DNA of 64,000 bases. Source: Dryocola boscaweniae (GTDB lineage Bacteria > Pseudomonadota > Gammaproteobacteria > Enterobacterales > Enterobacteriaceae). Under the pieces are notes generated by a model that was not told where the DNA came from, searched no databases, and saw only the letters and a list, made by a program, of their open reading frames with translations. This document shows positions 38,338 to 48,901 of this stretch, piece after piece (positions within the stretch are counted from its first letter, which is position 1; every line of letters begins with the position of its first letter). The stretch lies in NCBI RefSeq assembly GCF_025215095.1, contig NZ_JALHAP010000071.1, positions 1 to 64,000 of the forward strand. Direction: 5' to 3'. The position numbers and the translations under genes are program-made.

Positions 38338-38796
38338 ATGAGCGAAAAATACGTCGTCACCTGGGACATGTTGCAGATTCACGCCCGCAAACTGGCAAGC
38401 CGCCTGCTGCCTGCTGAACAGTGGAAAGGCATCATCGCCGTTAGCCGTGGTGGTCTGGTTCCGGGCGCGCTGCTGGCGCGTGAACTGGGTATTCGTCATG
38501 TTGATACCGTTTGTATCTCCAGCTATGACCATGATAATCAGCGCGAGCTGAACGTCATTAAGCGTGCTGAAGGCGACGGTGAAGGCTTTATCGTTATTGA
38601 CGATCTGGTTGATACCGGCGGTACCGCGGTTGCTATCCGCGAAATGTATCCGAAAGCGCATTTCGTCACTATCTTTGCCAAGCCGGCAGGCCAGCCGCTG
38701 GTAGACGATTATGTTATTGATATCCCACAGAACACATGGATTGAGCAGCCGTGGGATATGGGCGTAGTATTCGTACCGCCGTTGGCTGGTCGTTAA
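38338..38796 (+). CDS. gpt: Xanthine-guanine phosphoribosyltransferase
   Basis: 152 residues, the E. coli length. The PRPP motif [13 protein letters not shown] is intact, as is [17 protein letters not shown] at the N terminus. It salvages guanine and xanthine to GMP and XMP, and so may use xanthine diverted from the hpx pathway. It is divergent from pepD, and a terminator hairpin follows it. Confidence 0.97.
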   Translation: MSEKYVVTWDMLQIHARKLASRLLPAEQWKGIIAVSRGGLVPGALLARELGIRHVDTVCISSYDHDNQRELNVIKRAEGDGEGFIVIDDLVDTGGTAVAIREMYPKAHFVTIFAKPAGQPLVDDYVIDIPQNTWIEQPWDMGVVFVPPLAGR

Positions 38797-38822
38797 TACC
38801 CCTATATAATTTGCATTCATTT

Positions 38823-38846
38823 ACGCCCGGCACCGCCGGGCGTTTG
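38823..38846 (+). terminator. Terminator of gpt
   Basis: ACGCCCGGC pairs with GCCGGGCGT around ACC, followed by a short T run. It lies 26 bases after gpt. Confidence 0.75.
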
Positions 38847-38910
38847 TGTTATTTGGCAGCCGACAGAGTACAATACTGCGTTCCTGACGTTTCATGGAGG
38901 CAGAAAAACG

Positions 38911-40158
38911 ATGTCACAGGCCAACCTTAGTGAAGTTCTGTTTAAACCCCGATTTAAACATCCGGAGACATCGACGTTAATTCGTCGCTCTCAGCACCAC
39001 GCTGCCCCCAATATTCAATCCGCGCTGGACGGAAAAACCGCCCTTCACTGGTATCGCATGGTCAACCGACTGATGTGGGTCTGGCGCGGCGTCGATCCGC
39101 GAGAAATCCTTGATGTGCAGGCGCGCATTGCCTGCTGTAAAGAAGAACGCACGGACGATGAGCTGTACGACACGGTTGTCGGTTATCGCGGAGGAAACTG
39201 GATCTATGAATGGTCGAAGCAGGCAATGATCTGGCAGCAAAAAGCCAACCAGGAAAACGATGAGGGGACGAAGGGTAAATACTGGCTCCAGGCGGCGAAT
39301 CTCTACAGCATTGCGGCGTATCCGCATCTGAAAGGGGATGTGTTGGCCGAACAGGCGCAGGTACTTGCTAACCGAGCTTTTGAAGAAGCCGCGCCGCGTC
39401 TTTCCGGAAATCTGCGCGAACTCGAATTTACTATTAATGGCAGTGGCTCGATTACCGGCTTCCTGCATATGCCAAAAGGCGCGGAAGGGCCGTTCCCGAC
39501 GGTGCTGATGTGCGGCGGCCTGGATGCTCTGCAAAGCGACTATTACACCCTGTTTGAAAAATACCTCGCGCCGCAGGGCATCGCGATGCTGACCATCGAT
39601 ATGCCGTCGGTGGGCTACTCTTCGAAATGGAAGCTAACCCAGGATTCCAGCCTGTTGCACCAGCATGTATTGAAAGCCCTGCCGAACATTCCCTGGGTCG
39701 ATCACACGCGCGTTGCCGCGTTTGGTTTCCGCTTTGGCGCAAACGTTGCGGTTCGCCTCGCTTACCTTGAAGCGCCGCGCCTTAAAGCCGTCGCCTGTCT
39801 CGGCCCGGTGGTGCATAACCTGCTGAGCGATCCGGTGCGCCAGGCGCAGGTACCGGAAATGTATATTGACGTCCTCGCAAGCCGGCTTGGTATGAACGAT
39901 GCCTCAGAAAGCGCGCTGAGCGCGGAGCTTAATCGCTACTCGCTAAAGACGCAGGGACTGCTGGGCCGCCGCTGCCCAACGCCAATGCTGTCAGGCTTCT
40001 GGGCCAACGATCCCTTTAGCCCGGAGGAGGAGTCGCGGTTAATCACATCGTCCTCGGCGGATGGCAAACTTCTGTCGATCCCGTTCAACCCGGTGTATAA
40101 AAATTTTGACAATGCTTTGCAAGAAATCACCGGCTGGATCAAACAAAGATTACGTTAA
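38911..40158 (+). CDS. frsA: Fermentation-respiration switch protein FrsA
   Basis: A 415-residue alpha/beta-hydrolase-like protein. A DUF1100-type N-terminal helical part ([20 protein letters not shown]) is followed by the hydrolase domain: [14 protein letters not shown] and [16 protein letters not shown], where the usual GxSxG nucleophile Ser is replaced (GFRFG). So ordinary esterase activity is not expected at that site. In E. coli it binds EIIA-Glc and affects the respiration/fermentation balance. The gene order gpt-frsA-crl is conserved. Confidence 0.93.
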   Translation: MSQANLSEVLFKPRFKHPETSTLIRRSQHHAAPNIQSALDGKTALHWYRMVNRLMWVWRGVDPREILDVQARIACCKEERTDDELYDTVVGYRGGNWIYEWSKQAMIWQQKANQENDEGTKGKYWLQAANLYSIAAYPHLKGDVLAEQAQVLANRAFEEAAPRLSGNLRELEFTINGSGSITGFLHMPKGAEGPFPTVLMCGGLDALQSDYYTLFEKYLAPQGIAMLTIDMPSVGYSSKWKLTQDSSLLHQHVLKALPNIPWVDHTRVAAFGFRFGANVAVRLAYLEAPRLKAVACLGPVVHNLLSDPVRQAQVPEMYIDVLASRLGMNDASESALSAELNRYSLKTQGLLGRRCPTPMLSGFWANDPFSPEEESRLITSSSADGKLLSIPFNPVYKNFDNALQEITGWIKQRLR

Positions 40159-40215
40159 AAATTTGCTAAATTTTATCGGTTTGGTAAAACAGTGGCTTCA
40201 CAACAGGAGATCGCA

Positions 40216-40617
40216 ATGACGTTACCGAGTGGACACCCGAAAGGTAGACTGATCAAAAAATTTGCCGCCCTTGGCCCTTATATCCGGGAAGAGCAGTGCG
40301 AAGACAACCGTTTCTTCTTCGACTGCCTGGCAGTGTGCGTCAACGTGAAACCTGCGCCAGAGATACGCGAATTCTGGGGCTGGTGGATGGAACTGGAAGC
40401 GCAGGAAAAGCAATTTACCTACACCTATCACTTTGGTCTGTTCGATAAAGACGGCAAATGGACCGCGACGGCCTCTAAAGATAAAGAAGTAGAAGACCGA
40501 CTGGAACAAACGTTACGCGGATTCCATGAGCGCTTGCGTGACCTGTTAAAAACCTTAAATATGGGTTTAGTGCCTGCCAAAGATTTTGCAGATAAGCCAG
40601 TAAAACTTTCCGCATAA
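40216..40617 (+). CDS. crl: Sigma factor-binding protein Crl
   Basis: 133 residues, the E. coli length, starting [25 protein letters not shown], with the RpoS-contacting FWGWWMELE segment. It helps RNA polymerase holoenzyme with RpoS to assemble. ATG 40216 follows AGGAGA; an earlier in-frame GTG at 40192 is unlikely. Confidence 0.96.
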   Translation: MTLPSGHPKGRLIKKFAALGPYIREEQCEDNRFFFDCLAVCVNVKPAPEIREFWGWWMELEAQEKQFTYTYHFGLFDKDGKWTATASKDKEVEDRLEQTLRGFHERLRDLLKTLNMGLVPAKDFADKPVKLSA

Positions 40618-40621
40618 ATTT

Positions 40622-40653
40622 AAAAAGCCCTTCGTTAAAAAGAAGGGCTTTTT
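40622..40653. terminator. Bidirectional terminator between crl and phoE
   Basis: AAAAAGCCCTTC pairs with GAAGGGCTTTTT around an 8-base loop, with T runs on both strands. It serves the convergent crl and phoE. Confidence 0.9.
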
Positions 40654-40673
40654 GTTATTACAGCTTTAATCAA

Positions 40674-41726
40674 TCAGAACTGATAAACCAAACCTAACGC
40701 AACAATGTCGTCGTTATTAATGCCCAGTGGATTATCGTCATCCAGTTGGTTAATTTTGTAATCGACGAATGCCGACATATTTTTATTAAAGTAGTAGGTT
40801 GCGCCGACATCAATATATTTCACCAGGTCCGCATCGCCAATACCTTCAATTTCTTTTCCTTTCTGCTGCACATAAGCCAGTGACGGACGCAGACCGAAAT
40901 CAAACTGATATTGCACGACGGCCTCAAAACTTTGCGTTTTGTTGGCAAAACCGCCGGAAACAGGCGTCATATTCCGCGTTTCAGAATACATGGATGCAAC
41001 GTAAAGATTATTTGCATCGTATTTCACACCGGTGGCCCAGGAGTCAGCTTTATCGCCTGTACCACGGGCCTGCAACTGCTGCGCATCAGTACGGTCAGAG
41101 GTGGTATACGCGCCGCCGACCTGGAAATCGCTGCCGCCGAAGTCATACGTCAACGCCGTACCGAAGCCGTCGCCGTTCTGTTTGGATACTTCGCGGCTTT
41201 CGTTTTTCCCTTGATATTGCAGGGTCATGTTCAGGCCATCCACCGCGCCGAAGAAGTCGGTGCTGCGGAACGTCGCCAGACCAGATGCGCGCTTGGTCAT
41301 GAAGTTATCGGTTCTGGCGGAAGAGTCGCCGCCAAATTCCGGGAACATATCGGTCCAGGCTTCTACGTCATATAACGCGCCAAGGCTGCGGCCGTAATCA
41401 AAAGAACCGAAATTGGCATATTTAATACCGGCGAAAGCGTAACGTGTTTTTGTAGTGGAATTGCTTTCGTCTTTATTACCTGCGAATTCAGCTTCCCACT
41501 GACCGTAGCCGGTCAATTGATCGTTAATCTGCGTTTCGCCTTTAAAACCGAAACGCACATAGGTCTGGTCGCCATCTTTACTGGCGTCGTCGCTGATGTA
41601 ATGCATCGCTTTGACTTTGCCGTAAAGATTAAGCTTGTTGCCGTCTTTATTATAAATTTCCGCCGCCTGAGTAGAGGCTGAAGCAACAATGCCCATTACC
41701 ATTAATGCCAGAGTCGTCTTTTTCAT
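40674..41726 (-). CDS. phoE: Phosphoporin PhoE
   Basis: A 350-residue general porin with a signal peptide ending STQA before [16 protein letters not shown]. The constriction-loop motif PEFGGDSS and the terminal Phe of ALGLVYQF (outer-membrane signature) are present. PhoE is the phosphate-starvation anion-preferring porin; it is told from OmpC/OmpF by its place next to proB and by the pho boxes upstream. It is divergent from proB. Confidence 0.93.
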   Translation of the reverse strand: MKKTTLALMVMGIVASASTQAAEIYNKDGNKLNLYGKVKAMHYISDDASKDGDQTYVRFGFKGETQINDQLTGYGQWEAEFAGNKDESNSTTKTRYAFAGIKYANFGSFDYGRSLGALYDVEAWTDMFPEFGGDSSARTDNFMTKRASGLATFRSTDFFGAVDGLNMTLQYQGKNESREVSKQNGDGFGTALTYDFGGSDFQVGGAYTTSDRTDAQQLQARGTGDKADSWATGVKYDANNLYVASMYSETRNMTPVSGGFANKTQSFEAVVQYQFDFGLRPSLAYVQQKGKEIEGIGDADLVKYIDVGATYYFNKNMSAFVDYKINQLDDDNPLGINNDDIVALGLVYQF

Positions 41727-41807
41727 TTTTCATCCCAATGTGTGTACGCGCTAAATTTAATCGGGCGATATCCCGTTAAAAAACGCAGAGAGTTTTATCG
41801 TTTGGAG

Positions 41808-41825
41808 ATGAAAGATTTATGACAA
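41808..41825 (-). promoter_or_regulatory. Pho box of phoE
   Basis: On the minus strand TTGTCATAAATCTTTCAT matches the PhoB consensus CTGTCATAWAWCTGTCAY with few changes. It lies 82 bases before the phoE start codon, with an AT-rich -10-like stretch about ten bases after it. Confidence 0.8.
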
Positions 41826-41862
41826 GTTAAGATAAAGTTTAAATAAAGGTAATAAAGTTTTG

Positions 41863-41879
41863 ATGTCACGAAATTGTCA
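41863..41879 (+). promoter_or_regulatory. Second pho box in the opposite orientation
   Basis: ATGTCACGAAATTGTCA on the plus strand has two TGTCA direct repeats eleven bases apart, the pho-box pattern. It points toward proB. An upstream reversed pho box has been described for E. coli phoE, which fits. Confidence 0.65.
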
Positions 41880-42017
41880 AATTTTACCGTTACGCTTAAT
41901 GATCTGCTTCGGGAAGTTGTCGCTTTTCCCTCTGAGCCTGTTGGCAAGCCGTGCCAGTCCTGTTACAACGTCATCTGGCCTTTAATTTTTCTAATTTCGT
42001 TGAAACGGCAGAGAATC

Positions 42018-43121
42018 ATGAGTGACAGCCAGACGCTGGTGGTAAAACTTGGCACCAGCGTATTAACCGGTGGCTCACGCCGCCTGAACCGCGCCCATAT
42101 CGTTGAACTCGTGCGCCAGTGCGCGCAACTGCACGCAAACGGGCATCGCATTGTTATTGTTACCTCCGGGGCGATTGCCGCAGGGCGTGAGCATCTGGGC
42201 TACCCCGAACTTCCGGCAACCATCGCTTCTAAACAGTTGCTTGCAGCCGTAGGCCAAAGCCGTTTGATTCAGCTTTGGGAACAGCTCTTTTCTATTTATG
42301 GCATTCACGTTGGGCAAATGCTGCTGACCCGCGCCGATATGGAAGACCGCGAACGCTTCCTGAACGCGCGTGATACGCTCAGAGCGCTGCTTGATAACAA
42401 CATCGTGCCGGTAATTAATGAAAACGATGCGGTGGCAACCGCAGAAATCAAAGTCGGCGATAACGATAACCTTTCCGCGCTGGCCGCGATTCTGGCCGGA
42501 GCGGACAAACTGTTGCTGCTGACGGATCAGCAAGGGCTGTATACCGCCGACCCGCGCAACAACCCGGCGGCGGAACTTATTAAAGAAGTCCACGGCATCG
42601 ACGATGCGTTACGTGCGGTTGCGGGCGACAGCGTATCTGGCCTGGGCACCGGCGGCATGGGCACCAAACTGCAGGCCGCAGACGTTGCCTGCCGCGCAGG
42701 TATCGATGTGATTATTGCGGCCGGCAGCAAACCCGGCGTAATCGGCGATGTGATGGCCGGTACGCCGGTCGGCACGCGTTTTCATGCGCAGCTCTCTCCG
42801 CTGGAAAACCGCAAGCGCTGGATCTTCGGCGCACCGCCGGCAGGAGAAATTACCGTTGACGATGGCGCCTTGTCCGCCATTCTCGAACGCGGCAGCTCGC
42901 TGCTGCCAAAAGGCATTAAAAGCGTGAGCGGCAACTTCTCCCGTGGTGAAGTCATCCGCATTCGCAGCCTTGAAGGGCGCGACGTGGCCCACGGCGTAAG
43001 CCGCTATAACAGCGATGCGTTGCGCCGTATCGCAGGCCATCATTCACAGCAGATCGACACCATTCTTGGCTATGAATACGGCCCGGTCGCGGTGCATCGT
43101 GACGACATGATTGTTAACTAA
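42018..43121 (+). CDS. proB: Glutamate 5-kinase
   Basis: 367 residues, equal to E. coli ProB. The kinase domain has [48 protein letters not shown] and [12 protein letters not shown]; a C-terminal PUA domain follows from about residue 275. It makes glutamyl 5-phosphate, the first and proline-inhibited step of proline synthesis. ATG 42018 gives [10 protein letters not shown]. It is followed by proA after ten bases. Confidence 0.96.
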   Translation: MSDSQTLVVKLGTSVLTGGSRRLNRAHIVELVRQCAQLHANGHRIVIVTSGAIAAGREHLGYPELPATIASKQLLAAVGQSRLIQLWEQLFSIYGIHVGQMLLTRADMEDRERFLNARDTLRALLDNNIVPVINENDAVATAEIKVGDNDNLSALAAILAGADKLLLLTDQQGLYTADPRNNPAAELIKEVHGIDDALRAVAGDSVSGLGTGGMGTKLQAADVACRAGIDVIIAAGSKPGVIGDVMAGTPVGTRFHAQLSPLENRKRWIFGAPPAGEITVDDGALSAILERGSSLLPKGIKSVSGNFSRGEVIRIRSLEGRDVAHGVSRYNSDALRRIAGHHSQQIDTILGYEYGPVAVHRDDMIVN

Positions 43122-43131
43122 GGAGCTGGCA

Positions 43132-44385
43132 ATGCTGGAACAAATGGGCAAAGACGCCAAAGCGGCTTCTTACAAAATGGCGTTGCTCTCAAGCCAGGAG
43201 AAAAACCGCGTGCTGCAACGCATTGCGGATTATCTGGAAGAGCAGGCCGAAGAAATTCTCATCGCCAACGAGCAGGACGTACTGGAAGCTCGCCGCAACG
43301 GCCTGAGCGAAGCGATGCTTGACCGCCTGCAGCTTACGCCCGCGCGCCTGAAAGGCATCGCCGACGACGTGCGTCAGGTGTGCAATCTTGCCGATCCGGT
43401 AGGGCAGGTAATTGACGGCGGCCTGTTGGACAGCGGCCTGCGCCTTGAGCGCCGTCGCGTGCCGCTGGGCGTGATTGGCGTGATCTACGAAGCGCGTCCT
43501 AACGTAACGGTAGACGTTGCCTCTTTGTGCCTGAAAACCGGCAACGCGGCTATTCTGCGCGGCGGCAAAGAGACGTGGCGCACCAACGCGGCAACCGTAA
43601 AAGTCATTCAGCAGGCGCTCGTCGAATGCGGCTTGCCTGCCGCTGTGGTACAGGCTATTGAAAGCCCGGATCGCGCGCTGGTTAACGAACTGCTGAAGAT
43701 GGATCGCTACGTGGACATGCTGATCCCACGCGGCGGCGCAGGGCTGCACAAACTCTGCCGCGAACAGTCAACTATTCCGGTTATCACCGGCGGGATTGGC
43801 GTTTGCCATATCGTTGTAGACGACACGGCGGAAATCGAACCGGCGCTGAAAATCATCGTCAACGCCAAAACCCAGCGCCCAAGCACCTGTAATACGGTGG
43901 AAACGCTGCTGGTTCATCAGGGCATCGCACAGACCTTCCTGCCTGCGCTCAGCAAGCAGATGGCGGAATCTGGCGTGATGCTGCACGCGGACGAAAAATC
44001 TCTGCCGCAGTTGCAAAACGGTCCGGCAGAGGTTGTGCCGGTAAAAGCGGAAGAGTACGACGACGAATGGCTTTCGCTGCATCTGAACGTGAAAGTGGTG
44101 GCGGATCTGGATGAAGCCATTGGCCACATTCGCGAGCACGGCACGCAGCATTCCGATGCGATTTTGACCCGCACGCTACGCAACGCGAACCGTTTTGTGA
44201 ACGAAGTGGATTCCTCGGCGGTGTATGTAAATGCCTCAACGCGCTTTACCGACGGCGCTCAGTTCGGCCTCGGAGCAGAAGTGGCGGTGAGCACGCAAAA
44301 ACTCCACGCCCGCGGCCCGATGGGCCTGGAAGCGCTAACCACCTACAAATGGATTGGTTTCGGCGACGACACTATTCGTGCGTGA
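43132..44385 (+). CDS. proA: Gamma-glutamyl phosphate reductase
   Basis: 417 residues, the E. coli length, starting [17 protein letters not shown]. The aldehyde-dehydrogenase-like fold has the catalytic Cys in [18 protein letters not shown]. It reduces glutamyl phosphate to the semialdehyde with NADPH. GGAG precedes ATG 43132. In the operon with proB, and closed by a terminator. Confidence 0.97.
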   Translation: MLEQMGKDAKAASYKMALLSSQEKNRVLQRIADYLEEQAEEILIANEQDVLEARRNGLSEAMLDRLQLTPARLKGIADDVRQVCNLADPVGQVIDGGLLDSGLRLERRRVPLGVIGVIYEARPNVTVDVASLCLKTGNAAILRGGKETWRTNAATVKVIQQALVECGLPAAVVQAIESPDRALVNELLKMDRYVDMLIPRGGAGLHKLCREQSTIPVITGGIGVCHIVVDDTAEIEPALKIIVNAKTQRPSTCNTVETLLVHQGIAQTFLPALSKQMAESGVMLHADEKSLPQLQNGPAEVVPVKAEEYDDEWLSLHLNVKVVADLDEAIGHIREHGTQHSDAILTRTLRNANRFVNEVDSSAVYVNASTRFTDGAQFGLGAEVAVSTQKLHARGPMGLEALTTYKWIGFGDDTIRA

Positions 44386-44399
44386 TTGATAAGTAATAA

Positions 44400-44437
44400 A
44401 AAGGCGGATGTCCGGCTGGGCCTGGCATCCGCTTTTC
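44400..44437. terminator. Terminator between proA and deoQ
   Basis: AAGGCGGATG pairs with CATCCGCTTTT around a 15-base loop. AT-rich flanks on both sides suit the convergent pair proA/deoQ. Confidence 0.8.
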
Positions 44438-44468
44438 GTTATTTGCGGTGTGCTTGCGGAGCCTGTCG

Positions 44469-45257
44469 TTATTCGCTCTCTGAATCAGGGGTGATGACCT
44501 TAACGAATCCGTTCCGGCAGTGGGCGGCATAATCTGTCGGTAACGGACGATCGCTAATCAACACGTCAAACGCAGAAAGCGGGCCAATACTGGCGGGGGC
44601 GACCTCATCAAACAGCGCGTGGCGCGTCAGCAGGATTTTACGCAATCCACGCTCCATAGCTTTGCGTTTGATGGCAAGATCGTCCGGATTAAACCAGCTC
44701 ACGCCAAAGTGCTCATGCACGCCGCTTGCGGAAATAAAAACTTTCCGCGGATTGAGCGAATCCAGCGCCGACGGGTTGTTGGCATCATAAAACGCATCGC
44801 TTTTTGCCCGATAGGTCCCGCCGCACAGAACAGCGGTGGCGTTGGGCTTTTCATTCAGCGCCAAAAACACCCGATGCGAGTAACAGATGCCGGTAAAGGT
44901 GATGTCATCCGGGATCATGCTGATGACCAGCGGCATTTCCGGCCCGTTATCAAAAAACACCAGATCGTTTTCACTCACCAGGCCTGCCGTTAGAATCGCC
45001 ACGGGCAAGTCATCCCGGTGGTGGATCTTTTCGCCTGATACCGTTGCGGCGGTTGGTGAGGAAGCCGGTTTATTTACCATCACGATGTAGCCGCCCAACA
45101 GGGTAAGCGGCAGCGGTTCATCATCCTGGCTGAGGTCCCGGCGAATGGTCATCACAGAGACTTCCAGCATGCGGGCGGCCTCTTTGAGATGGATCCGATC
45201 GGTCTTCTTCAGTAGCTCCATCAGACGTCGGATACGTTCTTTTTGCTTGGTCTCCAT
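44469..45257 (-). CDS. deoQ: DeoR-family regulator, DeoQ-like
   Basis: A 262-residue DeoR-type repressor. The N-terminal METKQKERIRRLMELLKKTDRIHLKEAARMLEVSVMTIRRDLS closely resembles E. coli DeoR, including LLGGYIVM; the sugar-phosphate-sensing domain follows. By context (deoK, deoP, deoX next to it, divergent) it is the local repressor of the deoxyribose genes, DeoQ of Salmonella. Its natural inducer would be deoxyribose 5-phosphate (known for DeoR; inferred here). Confidence 0.85.
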   Translation of the reverse strand: METKQKERIRRLMELLKKTDRIHLKEAARMLEVSVMTIRRDLSQDDEPLPLTLLGGYIVMVNKPASSPTAATVSGEKIHHRDDLPVAILTAGLVSENDLVFFDNGPEMPLVISMIPDDITFTGICYSHRVFLALNEKPNATAVLCGGTYRAKSDAFYDANNPSALDSLNPRKVFISASGVHEHFGVSWFNPDDLAIKRKAMERGLRKILLTRHALFDEVAPASIGPLSAFDVLISDRPLPTDYAAHCRNGFVKVITPDSESE

Positions 45258-45581
45258 TCACCTTCTCCGCAATTCATGTTGCGTATGTTCCTGAAGTAAC
45301 ATTTTTTTCTCAGGGAACACAATATCGTTGCATTACTATACTGCCGGACATGGAGAATTAAAAGCACGATCATTCGCGTTTTTAAGATGATAATCACTTT
45401 AAATTCATAATATTGTGACGGGATTTATGTTTTATTTGCCGATCGGAAAGCGCATGTCTGATGATTATGTAAGTGATGAAATGATCCTTTAATCGCGATC
45501 CTAGTCACAAATGGTATTTAAATAACATGATAATGTTACTTTAATATCATTGTTGTGTGATTGTTTCTGAGAGGTAGTAAA
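45258..45581. promoter_or_regulatory. deoQ-deoK divergent control region
   Basis: 324 AT-rich bases with no gene. A perfect inverted repeat TAACAT-GATA-ATGTTA (45523-45538) lies 44 bases before deoK. Related half-sites ATGTT, ATGTT and TAACAT occur near deoQ at 45276-45302. They are candidates for DeoQ operators, compare the E. coli DeoR site TGTTAGAATTCTAACA. No good CRP site was seen. Confidence 0.5.
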
Positions 45582-46502
45582 ATGGATATCGCGGTTATCG
45601 GCTCTAATATGGTTGATCTCATCACCTACACCAACCAGATGCCCAAAGAAGGGGAGACCCTGGAAGCGCCGGCCTTTAAGATCGGCTGCGGCGGTAAAGG
45701 CGCGAACCAGGCCGTGGCGGCCGCCAAGCTTAATTCGAAAGTGCTGATGCTGACAAAGGTCGGGGACGATATTTTTGCGGATAATACCATTCGTAATCTC
45801 GAATCCTGGGGCATCAATACCACTTATGTGGAAAAAGTGCCCTGTACCAGCAGCGGCGTGGCGCCAATATTTGTTAATGCTAACTCCAGTAATAGCATCC
45901 TGATTATTAAAGGGGCGAATAAATTTCTTTCCCCGGAAGATATCGATCGCGCGGCAGACGATTTAAAAAAATGTCGGCTTATCGTCCTGCAACTGGAAGT
46001 TCAGCTTGAGACGGTTTATCACGCCATTGAGTTTGGCAATAAGCACGGTATTGAAGTGTTATTAAATCCGGCGCCTGCCTTACGCGAATTTGATATGTCC
46101 TATGCCTGTAAATGTGATTTCTTTGTGCCTAACGAAACCGAGCTTGAAATATTAACCGGTATGCCAGTTGATAATTACGAAAGTATTCGTGCCGCCGCCC
46201 GCAGCCTGGTCGATAAGGGTCTGAATAATATTATCGTGACGATGGGCGAAAAAGGGGCGCTGTGGATGACGCGCGACCAGGAAATACACGTTCCGGCGTT
46301 TAAAGTGAATGCAGTTGATACCAGTGGTGCAGGCGACGCCTTTATTGGTTGCTTTACCCATTATTATGTCCAGAGCGGCAGCGTTGAAGCCGCCATGAAA
46401 AAAGCAGCCCTCTTCGCGGCTTTTAGCGTCACGGGGAAAGGCACGCAATCATCTTATCCGAGCATTGAACAATTTAACGAGTTTCTGGCGTTAAACGAAT
46501 AA
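45582..46502 (+). CDS. deoK: Deoxyribokinase
   Basis: A 306-residue PfkB-family kinase, the length I recall for Salmonella DeoK. Family signatures are CGGKGANQAVAAAKL near the N terminus and DTSGAGDAFIGCF (anion hole and catalytic Asp) near the C terminus. It phosphorylates 2-deoxy-D-ribose to deoxyribose 5-phosphate. It could otherwise be a ribokinase, but DeoQ/DeoP/DeoX neighbours favour deoxyribose. ATG 45582 follows GAGGTAG. Confidence 0.85.
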   Translation: MDIAVIGSNMVDLITYTNQMPKEGETLEAPAFKIGCGGKGANQAVAAAKLNSKVLMLTKVGDDIFADNTIRNLESWGINTTYVEKVPCTSSGVAPIFVNANSSNSILIIKGANKFLSPEDIDRAADDLKKCRLIVLQLEVQLETVYHAIEFGNKHGIEVLLNPAPALREFDMSYACKCDFFVPNETELEILTGMPVDNYESIRAAARSLVDKGLNNIIVTMGEKGALWMTRDQEIHVPAFKVNAVDTSGAGDAFIGCFTHYYVQSGSVEAAMKKAALFAAFSVTGKGTQSSYPSIEQFNEFLALNE

Positions 46503-46530
46503 TCACCCCTGCACTGTAAAAGGTAGCACT

Positions 46531-47847
46531 ATGAACGATAAAAAAATAATTCAGATGCCCGATGGGTATCTGAATAAAACCCCTCTGTTCCAGTTTATTT
46601 TGTTATCCTGTTTATTCCCGTTATGGGGATGCGCAGCCGCATTAAATGATATTCTGATTACACAATTTAAAAGTGTATTTTCACTCAGTAATTTCGCCTC
46701 GGCATTAGTACAGAGCGCGTTTTACGGCGGTTATTTTTTAATAGCGATTCCGGCATCCCTTGTTATTAAGAAAACCAGTTATAAAGTGGCGATATTAACC
46801 GGCCTGACGCTGTATATCGTCGGCTGTACGCTCTTTTTCCCGGCGTCGCACATGGCAACCTACACCATGTTCCTCGCGGCTATTTTCGCCATTGCCATTG
46901 GCCTGAGTTTCCTGGAAACGGCGGCGAACACCTACAGTTCGATGATTGGCCCGAAAGCGTACGCCACGTTACGCCTGAATATCAGCCAGACGTTTTATCC
47001 GATTGGTGCCGCTTCCGGCATTCTGCTGGGTAAATATCTGGTCTTCTCCGAAGGCGAGAGCCTGCAAAAACAGATGGCGGGCATGAACGCTGAGCAGATC
47101 CATAATTTCAAAGTGCTGATGCTGGAAAATACGCTTGAACCCTACAAGTACATGATTATGGTGCTGGTGGTGGTCATGGTACTGTTCCTGCTGACCCGCT
47201 TCCCGACCTGTAAAGTGGCGCAAAAGACGAGCCATAAACGCCCGTCAGCCATGGATACGCTGCGCTATCTGGCGACCAACGCCCGCTTCCGTCGCGGTAT
47301 TGTGGCGCAATTCCTCTACGTCGGCATGCAGGTGGCGGTCTGGTCGTTCACCATCCGTCTGGCGCTGGAGATGGGCGACATCAACGAACGCGATGCCTCA
47401 AACTTTATGGTCTACAGTTTTGCCTGCTTCTTCATCGGCAAGTTTATCGCCAACATTTTGATGACGCGTTTCAACCCGGAAAAAGTCCTGATTCTTTATT
47501 CCATCATTGGCGCGCTGCTGCTGGCTTATGTGGCGCTGGCGCCAAGCTTTAGCGCGGTATACGTCGCGGTGCTGGTGAGCGTGCTGTTTGGGCCATGCTG
47601 GGCAACTATTTATGCCGGAACGCTGGACACGGTGGATAACGAACATACCGAGATGGCGGGAGCGGTGATTGTAATGGCGATTGTCGGCGCGGCGGTTGTC
47701 CCGGCGATTCAGGGCTACGTAGCGGATATGTTCCACTCGCTGCAGCTTTCGTTCCTGGTCTCCATGCTGTGCTTTATCTACGTCGGCGTTTACTTCTGGC
47801 GTGAAAGCAAAGTGCGCGGCGACGTGTCCGAAGCCATCGCATCCTGA
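46531..47847 (+). CDS. deoP: Deoxyribose permease, FucP-like MFS
   Basis: A 438-residue MFS transporter of the L-fucose permease group, with about twelve membrane segments. N-terminal LFPLWGCAAALNDILITQFK and SLVIKKTSYKVAILTGL are typical of FucP proteins. By context it imports deoxyribose by proton symport. It lies 28 bases behind deoK and 11 before deoX. Confidence 0.84.
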   Translation: MNDKKIIQMPDGYLNKTPLFQFILLSCLFPLWGCAAALNDILITQFKSVFSLSNFASALVQSAFYGGYFLIAIPASLVIKKTSYKVAILTGLTLYIVGCTLFFPASHMATYTMFLAAIFAIAIGLSFLETAANTYSSMIGPKAYATLRLNISQTFYPIGAASGILLGKYLVFSEGESLQKQMAGMNAEQIHNFKVLMLENTLEPYKYMIMVLVVVMVLFLLTRFPTCKVAQKTSHKRPSAMDTLRYLATNARFRRGIVAQFLYVGMQVAVWSFTIRLALEMGDINERDASNFMVYSFACFFIGKFIANILMTRFNPEKVLILYSIIGALLLAYVALAPSFSAVYVAVLVSVLFGPCWATIYAGTLDTVDNEHTEMAGAVIVMAIVGAAVVPAIQGYVADMFHSLQLSFLVSMLCFIYVGVYFWRESKVRGDVSEAIAS

Positions 47848-47858
47848 GAGGAATAATC

Positions 47859-48872
47859 ATGACAACACGTATCGCCTTATGGCGGGAACTCTTTGGCGAA
47901 CAACCGCGTATCCTGCTGGAAAATAATGATTTTACGGTAACGGCGTTCCGCTATGCCAGCGGCGTGGAAGCGCTACGGGTACAAAACAGCCGCGGCCATC
48001 TGGTCATTCTGCCCTGGATGGGGCAGATGATTTGGGACGCCTGTTTTGACGGCCACGATCTGACCATGCGCAATATGTTCAGCCAGCCGAAACCCGCAGC
48101 GGAAGTGGTGGCGACCTACGGCTGCTTTGCCTTCCACTCTGGCCTGCTGGCGAATGGCTGCCCGTCGCCGGAGGATAGCCATCCGCTGCACGGAGAGATG
48201 GCCTGCGCCGCAATAGATGAGGCCTGGCTGGAGCTGGAGGACGACGGCCTGCGCGTCACCGGGCGCTACGAATATGTGATGGGATTCGGCCACCACTACC
48301 AGGCGCAGCCTGCGGTGGTGATGCGCAAAGCCAGCGCGCTGTTTGACATCCAGATGGCGGTCACCAACCTGGCTTCTGTGGCGATGCCGCTGCAGTACAT
48401 GTGCCACATGAACTATGCGTATGTGCCGGACGCCACCTTCAGCCAGAACATTCCGGATGAGGCGCTGAAGCTGCGCGAGTCGGTTCCGGCGCATGTGAAG
48501 CCCACCGAAAAATGGCTGGCGTTTAACCAGCGGGTCCTGCAAGGGGAAGTCTCGCTGACGACGCTTAACGAGCCCGGTTTTTACGATCCGGAAATCGTCT
48601 TCTTTGCGGACAAGCTTGATGCCTGGACGGACAAACCTGAATTCAGCATGGTCGCGCCGGATGGCACTACTTTCGTCACCCGGTTCGCAAGTGCGGAGCT
48701 GAACTACGTCACCCGCTGGATCCTGTATAACGGCGATCAGCAGGTTGCCACGTTTGCGCTACCCGCGACTTGCCGACCAGAAGGTTTCCTCGCCGCGCAG
48801 CGTAATGGCTCGTTGATTGAGGTAGAACCGCAGCAAACGCGTACCTTTACCGTCACCACCGGTATCGCCTGA
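47859..48872 (+). CDS. deoX: DeoX, aldose-epimerase-like DUF4432 protein
   Basis: A 337-residue protein of the galactose-mutarotase-like DUF4432 family, the length I recall for DeoX. Motifs include LVILPWMGQMIWDACFDGHDLTM and HPLHGEMACAAIDEA. It is probably a mutarotase acting on deoxyribose; I know of no direct proof. Last gene of deoKPX, with a terminator directly after it. Confidence 0.82.
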   Translation: MTTRIALWRELFGEQPRILLENNDFTVTAFRYASGVEALRVQNSRGHLVILPWMGQMIWDACFDGHDLTMRNMFSQPKPAAEVVATYGCFAFHSGLLANGCPSPEDSHPLHGEMACAAIDEAWLELEDDGLRVTGRYEYVMGFGHHYQAQPAVVMRKASALFDIQMAVTNLASVAMPLQYMCHMNYAYVPDATFSQNIPDEALKLRESVPAHVKPTEKWLAFNQRVLQGEVSLTTLNEPGFYDPEIVFFADKLDAWTDKPEFSMVAPDGTTFVTRFASAELNYVTRWILYNGDQQVATFALPATCRPEGFLAAQRNGSLIEVEPQQTRTFTVTTGIA

Positions 48873-48875
48873 AGC

Positions 48876-48901
48876 AAGCGGGTGCCTGGCACCCGCTTTT
48901 C
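48876..48901 (+). terminator. Terminator of deoKPX
   Basis: AGCGGGTGCC and GGCACCCGCT form a near-perfect hairpin followed by TTTT, four bases after the deoX stop. Confidence 0.85.
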
